DNA of 54,771 bases from Clostridiaceae bacterium (GTDB lineage Bacteria > Bacillota > Clostridia > Peptostreptococcales > T1SED10-28). A program made the position numbers and the translations under genes. Positions 42,262 to 51,091 of this stretch are shown here, piece after piece. The number at the start of each line of letters is the position of its first letter. Within the stretch, counting starts at the first letter, position 1. The stretch spans positions 1 to 54,771 of the forward strand of contig PWFQ01000024.1 in the NCBI GenBank assembly GCA_003554105.1. The letters are read 5' to 3'. The notes beneath the pieces were generated by a model. That model was not told the origin of the DNA, did no database searches, and was given only the letters and a program-made list of their open reading frames with translations.

Positions 42262-42744
42262 TTATGCACCGAAAAGAACGTTTGCCAAAATACCTGCTAA
42301 GGTGGGAATAAAAAGATAAATGCTGTACTTAAGCAGGACAAAGCGATAACCGAGAAATGCAAACTCGTAGGGTAAATGACCAACATTGATCATCCCCCAA
42401 GCGGTAATCATAGCCACTGCAGTTCCTGTCGTAACAGTGTTTCTAAATACTGAATCAAACAAAGGGAAAAATGCGAAAGGCCCTCCCTGTACGAGGGCTC
42501 CGATCAAGGGCCCAATAAAAAGTCCTCTGTAGCCGGATCCTTTCCCCAGCCAACCTGAAAGGGCTTCCTCTGGGATTAGTACTTCCAGATACCCTACGAT
42601 GAGAAAAGCCAAGAGGAGAAGAGGAAAAACATTAATAAACATCTTTGCTCCTTCGCGGACGCTTTTGATATGTTTTTGATTTTTATAGGCGATGGCAAAG
42701 AGAATTATCGCCATAATTGAGAGAGTGTAAAAAGCATTAGTCAT
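42262..42744 (-). CDS. Half-size permease, second gene of a pair
   Basis: The roughly 160-residue membrane protein has four to five helices and a central GPLIGALVQGGPFAFFPL motif. That motif resembles one repeat of the DUF318/ArsP-type permease family. The ATG at 42744 follows AGGTGAG; an upstream GTG lies in that site. It overlaps the preceding half-size gene by 8 nt. The substrate is unknown. Confidence 0.75.
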   Translation of the reverse strand: MTNAFYTLSIMAIILFAIAYKNQKHIKSVREGAKMFINVFPLLLLAFLIVGYLEVLIPEEALSGWLGKGSGYRGLFIGPLIGALVQGGPFAFFPLFDSVFRNTVTTGTAVAMITAWGMINVGHLPYEFAFLGYRFVLLKYSIYLFIPTLAGILANVLFGA

Positions 42745-43306
42745 TTTTCTCACCTGCTTTTTCGGGCCTTCTTTTCAACTGCAACGATTGAATATCAGAG
42801 CGGATTTTTTCTTCAAAGCCTGGAAGTATAAGGTTAATGAGGGTTCCGACAATAATCGGAAACATAAAAGTAACAACAATGCGGATCAGTGTTAATTCCA
42901 GACCCACAAAAGCAATTTCGATCGGTAGGCGTGCAACGTTCCAAAGGGTCTTTGCAGCAACAAAACTCATCATGGTGCCTAAACTCGCTCCTGACGTCAG
43001 GAGTGTAGCCATAAGAGGATAGAAGAAAAACGGTCCTCCTGGAACCAATGCACCCATAATACTTCCAAAGAAAGGGCCTTTCCAGCCTGCTTCATGACCC
43101 AACCATTTTGTGGCCATTTCTTTCGTGACTAATGTAGAAATGAGGCCGGCCACAAGAAATGCGACAATAAGAATGGGGAAAATACTGATGATTGTCTTTG
43201 CTCCCTCTAAAACCCCGGAAAAAACTAAATGGATTCCACCACGAAAAAAAGCAGTAATACTGAGGAATAAAGCAATGATGGTCATACCTGCGGTCGTTTT
43301 GTTCAT
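42737..43306 (-). CDS. Half-size permease, first gene of a pair
   Basis: The 189-residue membrane protein has four to five helices and the motif GSIMGALVPGGPFFFYPL, parallel to its partner. A basic cytoplasmic C-terminal tail of about 25 residues follows. AAGGAGA sets the ATG. The coupled pair probably forms a heterodimer equivalent to one full-length permease, such as the 302-residue one near the right end of the window. Confidence 0.77.
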   Translation of the reverse strand: MNKTTAGMTIIALFLSITAFFRGGIHLVFSGVLEGAKTIISIFPILIVAFLVAGLISTLVTKEMATKWLGHEAGWKGPFFGSIMGALVPGGPFFFYPLMATLLTSGASLGTMMSFVAAKTLWNVARLPIEIAFVGLELTLIRIVVTFMFPIIVGTLINLILPGFEEKIRSDIQSLQLKRRPEKAGEKND

Positions 43307-43354
43307 AAAATCGTCTCCTTATAAGCGCATAGATCAAAGAATAATGCTGCTTTC

Positions 43355-43364
43355 ATTGTATCAT
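43355..43364 (-). promoter_or_regulatory. Possible extended -10 for the half-size permease pair
   Basis: Read on the minus strand, TGATACAAT is an extended -10 located about 50 nt before the first start codon. The -35 region is poor. Confidence 0.35.
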
Positions 43365-43442
43365 ATAGAACATTGAAGGAACAAATATGGTAGAATTACC
43401 TAGAAAGCAACCGATAGATAGTATTCAGCGTTTTAAAAATGG

Positions 43443-43471
43443 TGGAAATATGTAGGAAAAAGCCGTATAAT
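43443..43471 (+). promoter_or_regulatory. Possible promoter of the activase gene
   Basis: TGGAAA (43443-43448), a 17-nt spacer and a perfect TATAAT (43466-43471) lie 110 nt before the likely start codon. Confidence 0.45.
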
Positions 43472-43581
43472 AATTACAAGTTGAAAAGAATATTTTTCCG
43501 TATAAATTGTGCTAATAATACAAAAAAGTGGGTAAGGGAGTAATAAACTAAACGAAAATGACAAAAATAAAAGGTGAGATT

Positions 43582-46500
43582 ATGAAAAATTTACTGAATG
43601 TGGGATTGGATGTTGGATCAACAACTGTTAAAGCCGTGGTATTGGATCATGAAGGTCACTTGATTTACAAAGACTATCGGCGGCATTATTCTGATGTGAA
43701 AAATACTGTATCTTCCTTATTAGAAGACATGAAGAGTGTTTTCTCAGGGGAAATGATAAAAATTTCAGTGACAGGTTCTGCAGGTTTAGGGCTGTCCGAA
43801 ATTTTACAGGTACCATTTGTTCAGGAAGTCTCAGCCTGCTCCAGAGCCATCAACACCTATGCACCTGAAACCGACGTTGCCATTGAGTTAGGCGGAGAAG
43901 ATGCGAAAATCATGTATTTTACCAATGGAATTGAGCAACGGATGAACGGAACATGTGCCGGTGGGACCGGTGCATTTATCGATCAAATGGCATCACTATT
44001 GAAAACAAATGCAAGCGGTTTGAATGATCTTGCAAAAAGCTATAAGACCATTTATTCAATTGCTTCTCGTTGTGGAGTTTTTGCTAAAACAGATATTCAG
44101 CCTTTACTCAATGAAGGGGCAAACAAATCGGATATCGCGGTATCGGTACTGCAGGCGGTGGTCAATCAGACAATCAGTGGTTTGGCCTGTGGGAAACCGA
44201 TTAGAGGAAAGGTTGCTTTTTTAGGAGGACCTTTATCGTTTATGCCTGAACTGAAAGTTCGCTTTAGAGAAACCCTGAAACTGCTCCCTCAGGATGAAAT
44301 TAAGTTAAAGAATACAGAGTATTTTGTTGCAATAGGAGCTGCACTTTCCTCTCAGAATGAAGAAACCATAGAACCGCAGTCCCTTTATGACCGGCTCCCT
44401 GATTTGTATCGCGAGCAGGAAGAAAAGAAGGATGCTTTAGAGCCACTGTTCAAAAATGAGAAAGAATACCTGGATTTTAAGAAACGGCACGGAAAAAATA
44501 AAGTTGCGAAAATTCCTATTGAAAGTGCTATCGGGGATCTATTTCTAGGGATTGATGCCGGATCCACAACCTTAAAAGTTGCAGTGCTCAACGATAGAAA
44601 AGAACTGATTTACTCCTATTACAGCTCGAATGAAGGGAGCCCGCTGCAGATTGCCAGAGAAGCAATACAGGAATTTTACAAACAACTCCCGAAGGAGGCT
44701 CGTATTGCGCAAACTGCTGTCACGGGCTATGGTGAGCATTTATTGAAAGCAGCTCTAGGAGTGGATCACGGAATTATTGAGACGGTAGCCCACAGCAGGG
44801 CAGCAGATCATTTCATGCCCGGAGTCGACTTCATTCTGGATATCGGTGGACAGGATATGAAATCCTTGCGTGTTCATGATGGAGTTGTGGACTCCATTAT
44901 GTTGAATGAAGCCTGTTCATCCGGTTGCGGATCCTTTGTCGAAACCTTTGCAAATGCTCTCAATCACGAGGTTGAGGATTTTGCTCAATTAGGCTTGTAT
45001 GCAAAAAAGCCTGTTGATTTAGGCACCCGTTGTACAGTATTTATGAATTCCAGAGTCAAACAAGCACAAAAAGAAGGAGCAGAAGTGGGCGATATTGCTT
45101 CAGGAATTGCAATTTCGGTTGTAAAAAATGCACTTTTTAAAGTGATCCGAATGCGTTCAAAGGAAGATTTAGGCGAAAAAATTGTTGTTCAAGGTGGAAC
45201 CTTTTACAATGACGGAGTCTTAAGAGCATTTGAAAAGATTGCAGAAAAAGAAGTGGTACGTCCGGATATTGCTGGAATTATGGGAGCATTCGGTGCCGCT
45301 CTCATTGCAATGGAAAAATATGAGCCGGAGTTTCAGAGTTCATTTTTATCGGAAGAGCAAATGATGGATTTCAAAGTTTTCACAGAAAACAAGCGGTGTC
45401 GCCTGTGTAATAACCGTTGTCAACTGAATGTCAACTATTTTTCTGATGGGCGCCAATATATTACAGGAAACCGTTGTGAGCGAGGCGCTAATGTGGTGGA
45501 GCCTAAGGAAGAGGTCCCCAATCTCTATGAATTTAAACTTAGAGAAGTTTTTCGCATACCGAAAGCAATAAATAAGCCAACCAAGGGAGTTGTGGGTCTC
45601 CCTAGGGTTCTCAATATGTATGAAGACTTTCCATTCTGGGCCAGTTTTTTTACGGAACTTGGGTACCAAGTAAAAATCTCCGGCCATTCAACGAAAAAAA
45701 TTTTTGAAATGGGAATGGAAACCATTCCTTCTGAAAGTGTGTGCTATCCTGCAAAACTTGTACATGGACATATTGAAGATTTAATTAATAAAGGTGTGGA
45801 TCTAATTTTCTATCCTTCGATCCCCTTTAATATTAAAGAGAATCCGGACTCAGACAACTACTACAATTGTCCTGTTGTCACTTCTTATCCTGAAACCATT
45901 AAGGCGAATGTAGACCGTCTCCATGATGAGGATGTGGAATACATGCATCCATTTCTTCCATTAGATCACATGGGAAAAATGAACAAACGTATTCAAGAAG
46001 TTTTTAAAGGGAAAGGATTCAGTAAACGGGAATTAACTCAGGCTGTGGAAAAGGGGTATACTGCTCTTGCCCAGTATAAAAGAAAAGTGCAAAACGAAGG
46101 TGAAAGAGTAATAAAATGGATGGAGGAGAACAACAAGAAAGGAATCGTGCTGGCAGGCAGACCATATCATGTGGATCCTGAGATCCATCATGGAATTCCT
46201 GAATTAGTTGCATCCTACGGATATGCAGTCCTCTCGGAAGATGCTATTGCCCATCTCCATCGGGTTACGCGACCGCTTAATGCTTTGGATCAATGGATGT
46301 ATCATTCAAGACTCTATGACGCAGCAGCATTCGTTGCAAAGCGAAAGGATCTTGAGCTGGTACAACTTAATTCCTTCGGGTGTGGACTGGATGCAGTGAC
46401 ATCTGATCAAGTGGCTGATATTTTAAAGCGTCATAACAAGATGAGTACATTGGTCAAAATTGATGAGATAAACAACCTAGGGGCGGTACGAATACGAATG

Positions 46501-47838
46501 AGGTCTCTTTTTGCAGCAATGGAACAAAGAGAAAAACGGGGATTGGTTCCTGTTAAAGAAAAGCCTCCAATGGAAAAGGTGATTTTCACCGAAGAGATGA
46601 AAAAAACTCATAAAATTCTTGTGCCCCAAATGTCTCCGATTCATTTTCAATTTTTAGGACCTGTTCTCCAAGATGAAGGATACGATGTTGAAATACTCCC
46701 TTCAATCGATAAAAAAGCAATAGATGAAGGATTGAAATACGTGAACAATGATGCGTGTTATCCGTCCATTCTGGTGATCGGTCAGATGATGAAGGCTTTA
46801 AATAGTGGAGAGTATGATTTAGATAAAACCGCTCTTATCATCTCTCAAACCGGTGGAGGGTGTAGAGCGACCAATTATATTGCTTTTATTCGTCAGGCGC
46901 TTCATGAATCCGGGATGGGTCATATTCCTGTAATAAGCTTGAATGCTCAAGGGATTGAGAAACACCCGGGTTTTTCCCTATCACCGAAATTGATCAAGCG
47001 ATTGGTCGAGGGGATTCTTTATGGGGATCTTTTCATGCGGGTTCTCTATAAAACCCGACCCTATGAAAAAGCAAAGGGTTCCGCCAATGACTTGTATGAG
47101 AAATGGGTAAGGACTTGTATCGATTCATTGACTAACAAGAAAGGATCATCCTTTAAAGAAAATGTGGAAGGAATTGTGGAGGCATTTGACCAGTTACCTC
47201 TTCTGGAAATCAGCAAGCCGAAAGTGGGTCTTGTAGGGGAAATTCTCGTGAAATTCCACCCAACGGCCAACAACAACATCATTGATATGTTAGAGCGTGA
47301 AGGAGCGGAAGCAGTAATGCCAGACCTGATCGATTTCTTTTCCTACTCCGCCTATAATGGAATTACAAAGAGAAAATATCTTTCGGGATCTTTAAAGAAT
47401 GAAACGATTTCGAGAGTGGCCATCGCAGCAATTAATTATTTCAGGAAGCCGATGGTAAGAGCTTTGGAGAAAAGTCAACGATTTACACCACCTCCAACCA
47501 TTGAAGAGTTGGCAAAGCTTGCTGAACCACATTTATCTCTATGCCATCAAACAGGGGAAGGCTGGTTTTTAACAGCTGAAATGATTGAGCTTATCGAAAC
47601 TGGAGTTGAGAACATTGTTTGTATGCAACCCTTCGCCTGTTTGCCGAATCATATCACTGGAAAAGGAATGATAAAAGCTCTTAAGAAGAGCAACCCCAAA
47701 ACAAATATCGTGGCCATTGATTACGACCCCGGAGCAAGTGAAGTGAACCAGTTAAATCGAATTAAACTTATGCTTTCAACTGCATACGATCAGCTGGAGG
47801 AAGAGAGTGGGAAAAAGCAAAAACCGTGCATAAAATAA
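43582..47838 (+). CDS. Large acyl-CoA dehydratase activase with two ASKHA domains
   Basis: The 1418-residue protein joins two BadF/HgdC-type ATPase domains and a long DUF2229/HgdB-like region. ATPase domain 1 (about 5-265) starts GLDVGSTTVK and has GTCAGGTGAF. Domain 2 (about 315-580) starts GIDAGSTTLK and has ACSSGCGSF, with the Cys that would bridge a [4Fe-4S] cluster. The rest begins with a cysteine set around RCRLCNNRC and NRCERG. Such proteins use ATP to drive low-potential electrons into 2-hydroxyacyl-CoA dehydratases or related double-cubane enzymes. No dehydratase gene is beside it, so its target is unknown. The ATG at 43582 follows AAGGTGAG. Confidence 0.9.
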   Translation: MKNLLNVGLDVGSTTVKAVVLDHEGHLIYKDYRRHYSDVKNTVSSLLEDMKSVFSGEMIKISVTGSAGLGLSEILQVPFVQEVSACSRAINTYAPETDVAIELGGEDAKIMYFTNGIEQRMNGTCAGGTGAFIDQMASLLKTNASGLNDLAKSYKTIYSIASRCGVFAKTDIQPLLNEGANKSDIAVSVLQAVVNQTISGLACGKPIRGKVAFLGGPLSFMPELKVRFRETLKLLPQDEIKLKNTEYFVAIGAALSSQNEETIEPQSLYDRLPDLYREQEEKKDALEPLFKNEKEYLDFKKRHGKNKVAKIPIESAIGDLFLGIDAGSTTLKVAVLNDRKELIYSYYSSNEGSPLQIAREAIQEFYKQLPKEARIAQTAVTGYGEHLLKAALGVDHGIIETVAHSRAADHFMPGVDFILDIGGQDMKSLRVHDGVVDSIMLNEACSSGCGSFVETFANALNHEVEDFAQLGLYAKKPVDLGTRCTVFMNSRVKQAQKEGAEVGDIASGIAISVVKNALFKVIRMRSKEDLGEKIVVQGGTFYNDGVLRAFEKIAEKEVVRPDIAGIMGAFGAALIAMEKYEPEFQSSFLSEEQMMDFKVFTENKRCRLCNNRCQLNVNYFSDGRQYITGNRCERGANVVEPKEEVPNLYEFKLREVFRIPKAINKPTKGVVGLPRVLNMYEDFPFWASFFTELGYQVKISGHSTKKIFEMGMETIPSESVCYPAKLVHGHIEDLINKGVDLIFYPSIPFNIKENPDSDNYYNCPVVTSYPETIKANVDRLHDEDVEYMHPFLPLDHMGKMNKRIQEVFKGKGFSKRELTQAVEKGYTALAQYKRKVQNEGERVIKWMEENNKKGIVLAGRPYHVDPEIHHGIPELVASYGYAVLSEDAIAHLHRVTRPLNALDQWMYHSRLYDAAAFVAKRKDLELVQLNSFGCGLDAVTSDQVADILKRHNKMSTLVKIDEINNLGAVRIRMRSLFAAMEQREKRGLVPVKEKPPMEKVIFTEEMKKTHKILVPQMSPIHFQFLGPVLQDEGYDVEILPSIDKKAIDEGLKYVNNDACYPSILVIGQMMKALNSGEYDLDKTALIISQTGGGCRATNYIAFIRQALHESGMGHIPVISLNAQGIEKHPGFSLSPKLIKRLVEGILYGDLFMRVLYKTRPYEKAKGSANDLYEKWVRTCIDSLTNKKGSSFKENVEGIVEAFDQLPLLEISKPKVGLVGEILVKFHPTANNNIIDMLEREGAEAVMPDLIDFFSYSAYNGITKRKYLSGSLKNETISRVAIAAINYFRKPMVRALEKSQRFTPPPTIEELAKLAEPHLSLCHQTGEGWFLTAEMIELIETGVENIVCMQPFACLPNHITGKGMIKALKKSNPKTNIVAIDYDPGASEVNQLNRIKLMLSTAYDQLEEESGKKQKPCIK

Positions 47839-47849
47839 CTTGTACACAC

Positions 47850-47893
47850 CAAGAGGAGGGTATAAACATAAAGTTTATTGCCCTCCTCTTTAA
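47850..47893 (+). terminator. Terminator of the activase gene
   Basis: AAGAGGAGGG pairs with CCCTCCTCTT and an inner stem TATAAAC/GTTTAT extends it. A short T run follows, 12 nt after the stop codon. Confidence 0.8.
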
Positions 47894-48029
47894 GTTCAGC
47901 ATCATTTTATAGAGGGAACAGTCAACCTTCAAATCCTGGACATCCATAAGTCCACTTGCAATCATGATTATTGAAACTCTTCAAAGACTATGAGCGTAGA
48001 AGTGATTAAATATTTAAAGGAGAGATAGA

Positions 48030-48884
48030 GTGGAACCGGTGAAGAAATATGAAAAAGCCGTAAAGCATCATTGGATTTACTTTTTTATTCTAGCTTACGT
48101 AATATCATGGATTCTCTGGGCACCTATAGTAATCTTTGACAATGTTCATCCGGGCGTGTTTACCATAAGCCTTGTATTAGGAGGTTTTGGACCAATGGCT
48201 GCAGGATATATGGTAAGTCGCAAGGAATACGGAAAAATGGGTACAAGGGATTATTTTTACCGAATATTTGATTATCGCAGAAATGTCAAAACCTATTTAA
48301 TGACACTTTTAATCCCCATAGGAATTTTTCTTCTAGCATATCTGTTTTATCGTATTCTGGGAGGTGAAACCTTTGATTTTAGCGAGGTGCCAAATCCTTT
48401 AATCTATCCGCTGCTATTGCTTGTTGTGATTTTCACAGGTGGAGGATTGGAAGAATCTGGATGGCGCGGATATGCTCTTCCAAGGCTCATGGAACGGTTT
48501 ACACCTGTTTTCGCAAGTCTATTGATAGGAGTTTTCTGGATCTGTTGGCATATTCCCCTGTTTTTCAGTGAAGGAGTAACACAGGGTAATTTTGATTTTT
48601 TGTGGTACTTGATTAATGGTCTTGGTTTATCGATCCTGTTTACAATTTTTCATCTTTATTCAAAAGGAAGCGCTTTTATCGCAATCATTCTTCATGGTGG
48701 TGTCAATGCTCCATCTGCATGGTTTCCAATGGAAAGTACCATCGATACTCCTATAGGGGATGTTGCGGCTCATTTCCCGATAAGCTTAGCCACTTGGTTG
48801 GTGGTCTTGATTTTGATTTTCCGATTAAAACCCCAATTAATGAAAAAAAGGCGGTTTCAGTTGCGATGCAAACACAGTGGTTAG
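48030..48884 (+). CDS. CPBP-family intramembrane metalloprotease
   Basis: The 284-residue membrane protein of about eight helices has the Abi/CAAX-protease motifs. These are EESGWRGY (Glu141, Glu142, Arg146), FWICWHIPLF (FxxxH) and HGGVN (HxxxN). GTG at 48030 follows AAAGGAGAG. In bacteria such proteins process peptides or give bacteriocin self-immunity; no bacteriocin gene was seen here. Confidence 0.9.
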   Translation: MEPVKKYEKAVKHHWIYFFILAYVISWILWAPIVIFDNVHPGVFTISLVLGGFGPMAAGYMVSRKEYGKMGTRDYFYRIFDYRRNVKTYLMTLLIPIGIFLLAYLFYRILGGETFDFSEVPNPLIYPLLLLVVIFTGGGLEESGWRGYALPRLMERFTPVFASLLIGVFWICWHIPLFFSEGVTQGNFDFLWYLINGLGLSILFTIFHLYSKGSAFIAIILHGGVNAPSAWFPMESTIDTPIGDVAAHFPISLATWLVVLILIFRLKPQLMKKRRFQLRCKHSG

Positions 48885-49016
48885 AAAAAATGGATTAACC
48901 GGTAATTAATGAATAAATGGTTCTGTTATAAAATTTTCAAAAGAGGGTATACATTATAAAAAGAGCTTTACTTAAAGGTTTCTTTCATTAAGAGCATATG
49001 AAAGAGGGTAGTGAGC

Positions 49017-50318
49017 ATGAATGGATTTTCCAGTTGGCATTGGTATCCTTTTTATTCAGGAGTCCTAATAATTGCTTTTTATTTTTATCGCAGCAGGTTT
49101 GGCAGAGTAACGTTGAAGGAGAAGCTATATAACCGGATAAGCACTGAAAAATTTACACCTCCCAGAGTCTTTATCGTTATGTTTCTTGGGGTCTTTTTTT
49201 CTTTGGGTTTTTCACTGGTTTTTCCAGTTGGAGAAATTGATGAACCTGAGGGATCTTTTTATGTTGGGACCCAAACATATGAGCTTGAGGATATGGATCG
49301 ATTGGAGGAATATGGAGAGAATGAAGATCAAAGGAACCGACGGTTAAAAGTGCAGGTGTGGTATCCCGCTGAATCAGTGGAGGGTATGTCCAGAGCCCTT
49401 TGGATTCCTGAAGGAAGAAGGGTTTCAAGAAATTTGGCAAGAATTTTTTACTTTCCTCCCTTTATGCTGGATCAATCTGAGGAAGTACTCTCAAACAGTT
49501 ATCTCAATGCACCCATATCAAAGGAGCATTATCATCCTGTGATTATCCTTTCACATGGGTGGAGTGGCTTTAGAACTCTTCATACTGACTTTGGCGAACT
49601 GTTGGCAAGTCACGGTTTTGTGGTGTTCGGTATTGACCATACCTATGGGGCACCGGTGGTCATCTTTGAAGACGGAGAAGAAATTCTTATCGACGGAAAT
49701 GCACTGCCCTATCGGAGCGATCCTGAATTTCTCAGTGCGGCAAATCGATTCCTTGGAACCTATGCAGAGGATATTCTTTTTCTTCTTGATCTTTTGGAGA
49801 ACAGAGATACCAGTTGCTTTGATCAAAAGCTTGTGCAGCAATTAAATGTGCGAAAAATTGGATTGTTAGGGCATTCAACCGGTGGAGGCGCAGCTGTGGA
49901 AGTTGCATTAACGGATGAGCGAGTGATGAGTCTTATGGGTTTGGATCCTTGGGTTGAACCGTTGAATAGCAATCAGGTTTCCATCCCTTTAGAGAAGCCC
50001 TTTTTATTTTTACGCAGCGAAGAATGGGAAAATCATGAGAACAATGAGAATCTCTATGAAGTTCTAAACAGTGGCAGCAAAGGCTTAGCCTTTGATATTG
50101 AAGGAACTACCCATGTTGATTTCACAATGATCCATCTTTATTCCCCGATTACAAGCCTTGTGGGGTTAACAGGAACGATAGAAAGAGAACGATTTGAAGA
50201 AATTCAGGAAAATCTCATTCTCCAGTTTTTTTTCCAAACCTTAGTTGAGGAGAAACTGGAAGCGGATTTATCTGAGTTTGTGGACAAATATGATGAGCTT
50301 CGGAGGATTCTACCTTAA
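49017..50318 (+). CDS. Membrane-anchored alpha/beta hydrolase (PAF-acetylhydrolase-like)
   Basis: The 433-residue protein begins with two hydrophobic segments (about 10-25 and 50-70) and then a serine hydrolase domain. VIILSHGWSGFRT supplies the oxyanion loop, GHSTGGG is the nucleophile elbow with the catalytic Ser, and THVDF near the end gives a likely catalytic His. It fits the platelet-activating-factor acetylhydrolase isoform II family. The ATG at 49017 is better spaced to AGAGGG than the GTG two codons earlier. The substrate is unknown. Confidence 0.82.
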   Translation: MNGFSSWHWYPFYSGVLIIAFYFYRSRFGRVTLKEKLYNRISTEKFTPPRVFIVMFLGVFFSLGFSLVFPVGEIDEPEGSFYVGTQTYELEDMDRLEEYGENEDQRNRRLKVQVWYPAESVEGMSRALWIPEGRRVSRNLARIFYFPPFMLDQSEEVLSNSYLNAPISKEHYHPVIILSHGWSGFRTLHTDFGELLASHGFVVFGIDHTYGAPVVIFEDGEEILIDGNALPYRSDPEFLSAANRFLGTYAEDILFLLDLLENRDTSCFDQKLVQQLNVRKIGLLGHSTGGGAAVEVALTDERVMSLMGLDPWVEPLNSNQVSIPLEKPFLFLRSEEWENHENNENLYEVLNSGSKGLAFDIEGTTHVDFTMIHLYSPITSLVGLTGTIERERFEEIQENLILQFFFQTLVEEKLEADLSEFVDKYDELRRILP

Positions 50319-50361
50319 GTAATGTTAAAGGGGATTGAATAGATTTAGCAGATAAGAAGTG

Positions 50362-50404
50362 TAAGAAGTGTAAGTGTCGGGCACGGACTTTGTGCGGAGA
50401 CAGT
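50362..50404. repeat. Short repeat tract and imperfect hairpin, possibly REP-like
   Basis: AGAAGTGTA occurs twice in tandem and leads into TGTCGGGCACGGACTTTGTGCGGAGACA. This can fold as GCAC/GTGC within TGTC/GACA. It reminds me of palindromic intergenic elements of Bacillota, but only this single copy is visible. Confidence 0.3.
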
Positions 50405-50427
50405 TATACTTTTTTGAGTGAAATCCC

Positions 50428-50456
50428 TTGACAACACATTACTTGTATAATACAAT
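50428..50456 (+). promoter_or_regulatory. Sigma-A promoter of the MarR gene
   Basis: A perfect TTGACA (50428-50433), a 17-nt spacer and TACAAT (50451-50456). The start is expected near 50463, immediately in front of the AAGGAGGTGA ribosome binding site. Confidence 0.75.
50443..50455. promoter_or_regulatory. Operator palindrome on the MarR promoter
   Basis: TTGTAT-A-ATACAA is a perfect 13-bp dyad overlapping the -10 element, ideally placed for autorepression by the MarR protein encoded just downstream. Confidence 0.65.
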
Positions 50457-50475
50457 CAAAAAGGAGGTGAAGAAG

Positions 50476-50943
50476 ATGACTAATGGAAGTGGTTACGCTG
50501 ATCGATGTTGTGTAGATGAAGTTGGACCAAGAGTTCAAAAACTTGTGAGAATGATTCAAATCTTTGAACGGGACGAGATAAAACCCCATGGATTCACAAC
50601 CAGTCAAGCCTATGTTCTGCTGACGATTAAAGAACGAGGACCATTGTCAATGCAACAGCTTAGTGAGGTAATGAACCTGGATACAAGCACCATGACACGA
50701 GTGGTAAAGAACCTTGTTAGGGATCAATGGCTAAAAAGAGAACAAAATGCAGAGGACAGAAGACAGGTCATGGTGGATTTGTCTAAAGAAGGGTTAATGA
50801 TGGTCGAGAAGCTTGATAACTCAGTCTCGGAGTATTATCAAAAAATTATTCGAAATTTACCTGAGGGGCGAGTGGATGAAGTATTGGAAGCCATTGATTA
50901 TTTAACCCGGGCATTTGAGAAAGCAAATCCTAAATGCTGTTAG
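50476..50943 (+). CDS. MarR-family regulator with Cys-Cys pairs at both ends
   Basis: The 155-residue protein has the MarR winged helix (PLSMQQLSEVMNLDTSTMTRVVKNLV and the wing AEDRRQVMVDLS). It carries vicinal cysteines at the N-terminus (Cys11-Cys12 in ADRCCVDE) and at the very C-terminus (Cys154-Cys155); in a MarR dimer these ends lie close together. Thiol-reactive metalloid or redox sensing is a reasonable inference. AAGGAGGTGA sets the ATG at 50476. Matching operators lie on its own promoter and before the ArsP-like permease gene, which it probably represses. Confidence 0.9.
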   Translation: MTNGSGYADRCCVDEVGPRVQKLVRMIQIFERDEIKPHGFTTSQAYVLLTIKERGPLSMQQLSEVMNLDTSTMTRVVKNLVRDQWLKREQNAEDRRQVMVDLSKEGLMMVEKLDNSVSEYYQKIIRNLPEGRVDEVLEAIDYLTRAFEKANPKCC

Positions 50944-50963
50944 GAATTTTTTTAACCAAATAC

Positions 50964-50976
50964 TTGCATAATACAA
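50964..50976. promoter_or_regulatory. Second MarR operator, before the ArsP-like permease
   Basis: TTGCAT-A-ATACAA repeats the MarR operator with one changed base, and the flanking AC to the left is also kept. It lies 20 nt after the MarR stop codon, upstream of the leader peptide and permease. Confidence 0.6.
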
Positions 50977-50995
50977 ATAAATTCGAGGTGATTGT

Positions 50996-51091
50996 ATGAA
51001 GTGGAGAATCTTATTTCGTATAGGATCTATTCGAGTGACATTCATAGGAGGGGAAAAAAATGAATTTCATTTGGTATGGAGACGTGGTTAA
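50996..51091 (+). CDS. Possible leader peptide overlapping the permease start
   Basis: A 31-residue basic reading frame (MKWRILFRIGSIRV to VWRRG) has a good GAGGTG site 6 nt before its ATG. It runs 32 nt into the permease gene in another frame. Ribosomes translating it would cross the permease ribosome binding site, so it could couple or time permease translation. There is no homology support. Confidence 0.35.
   Translation: MKWRILFRIGSIRVTFIGGEKNEFHLVWRRG

Noticed and set aside
43110-43376. Plus-strand reading frame over the half-size permease gene
   Set aside because: It mirrors the minus-strand membrane protein codons, lacks a ribosome binding site and resembles no family.
50428-50475. 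A TTG start 48 nt upstream for the MarR protein
   Set aside because: That TTG is the TTGACA -35 element of the promoter, and the perfect AAGGAGGTGA site points to the ATG at 50476.
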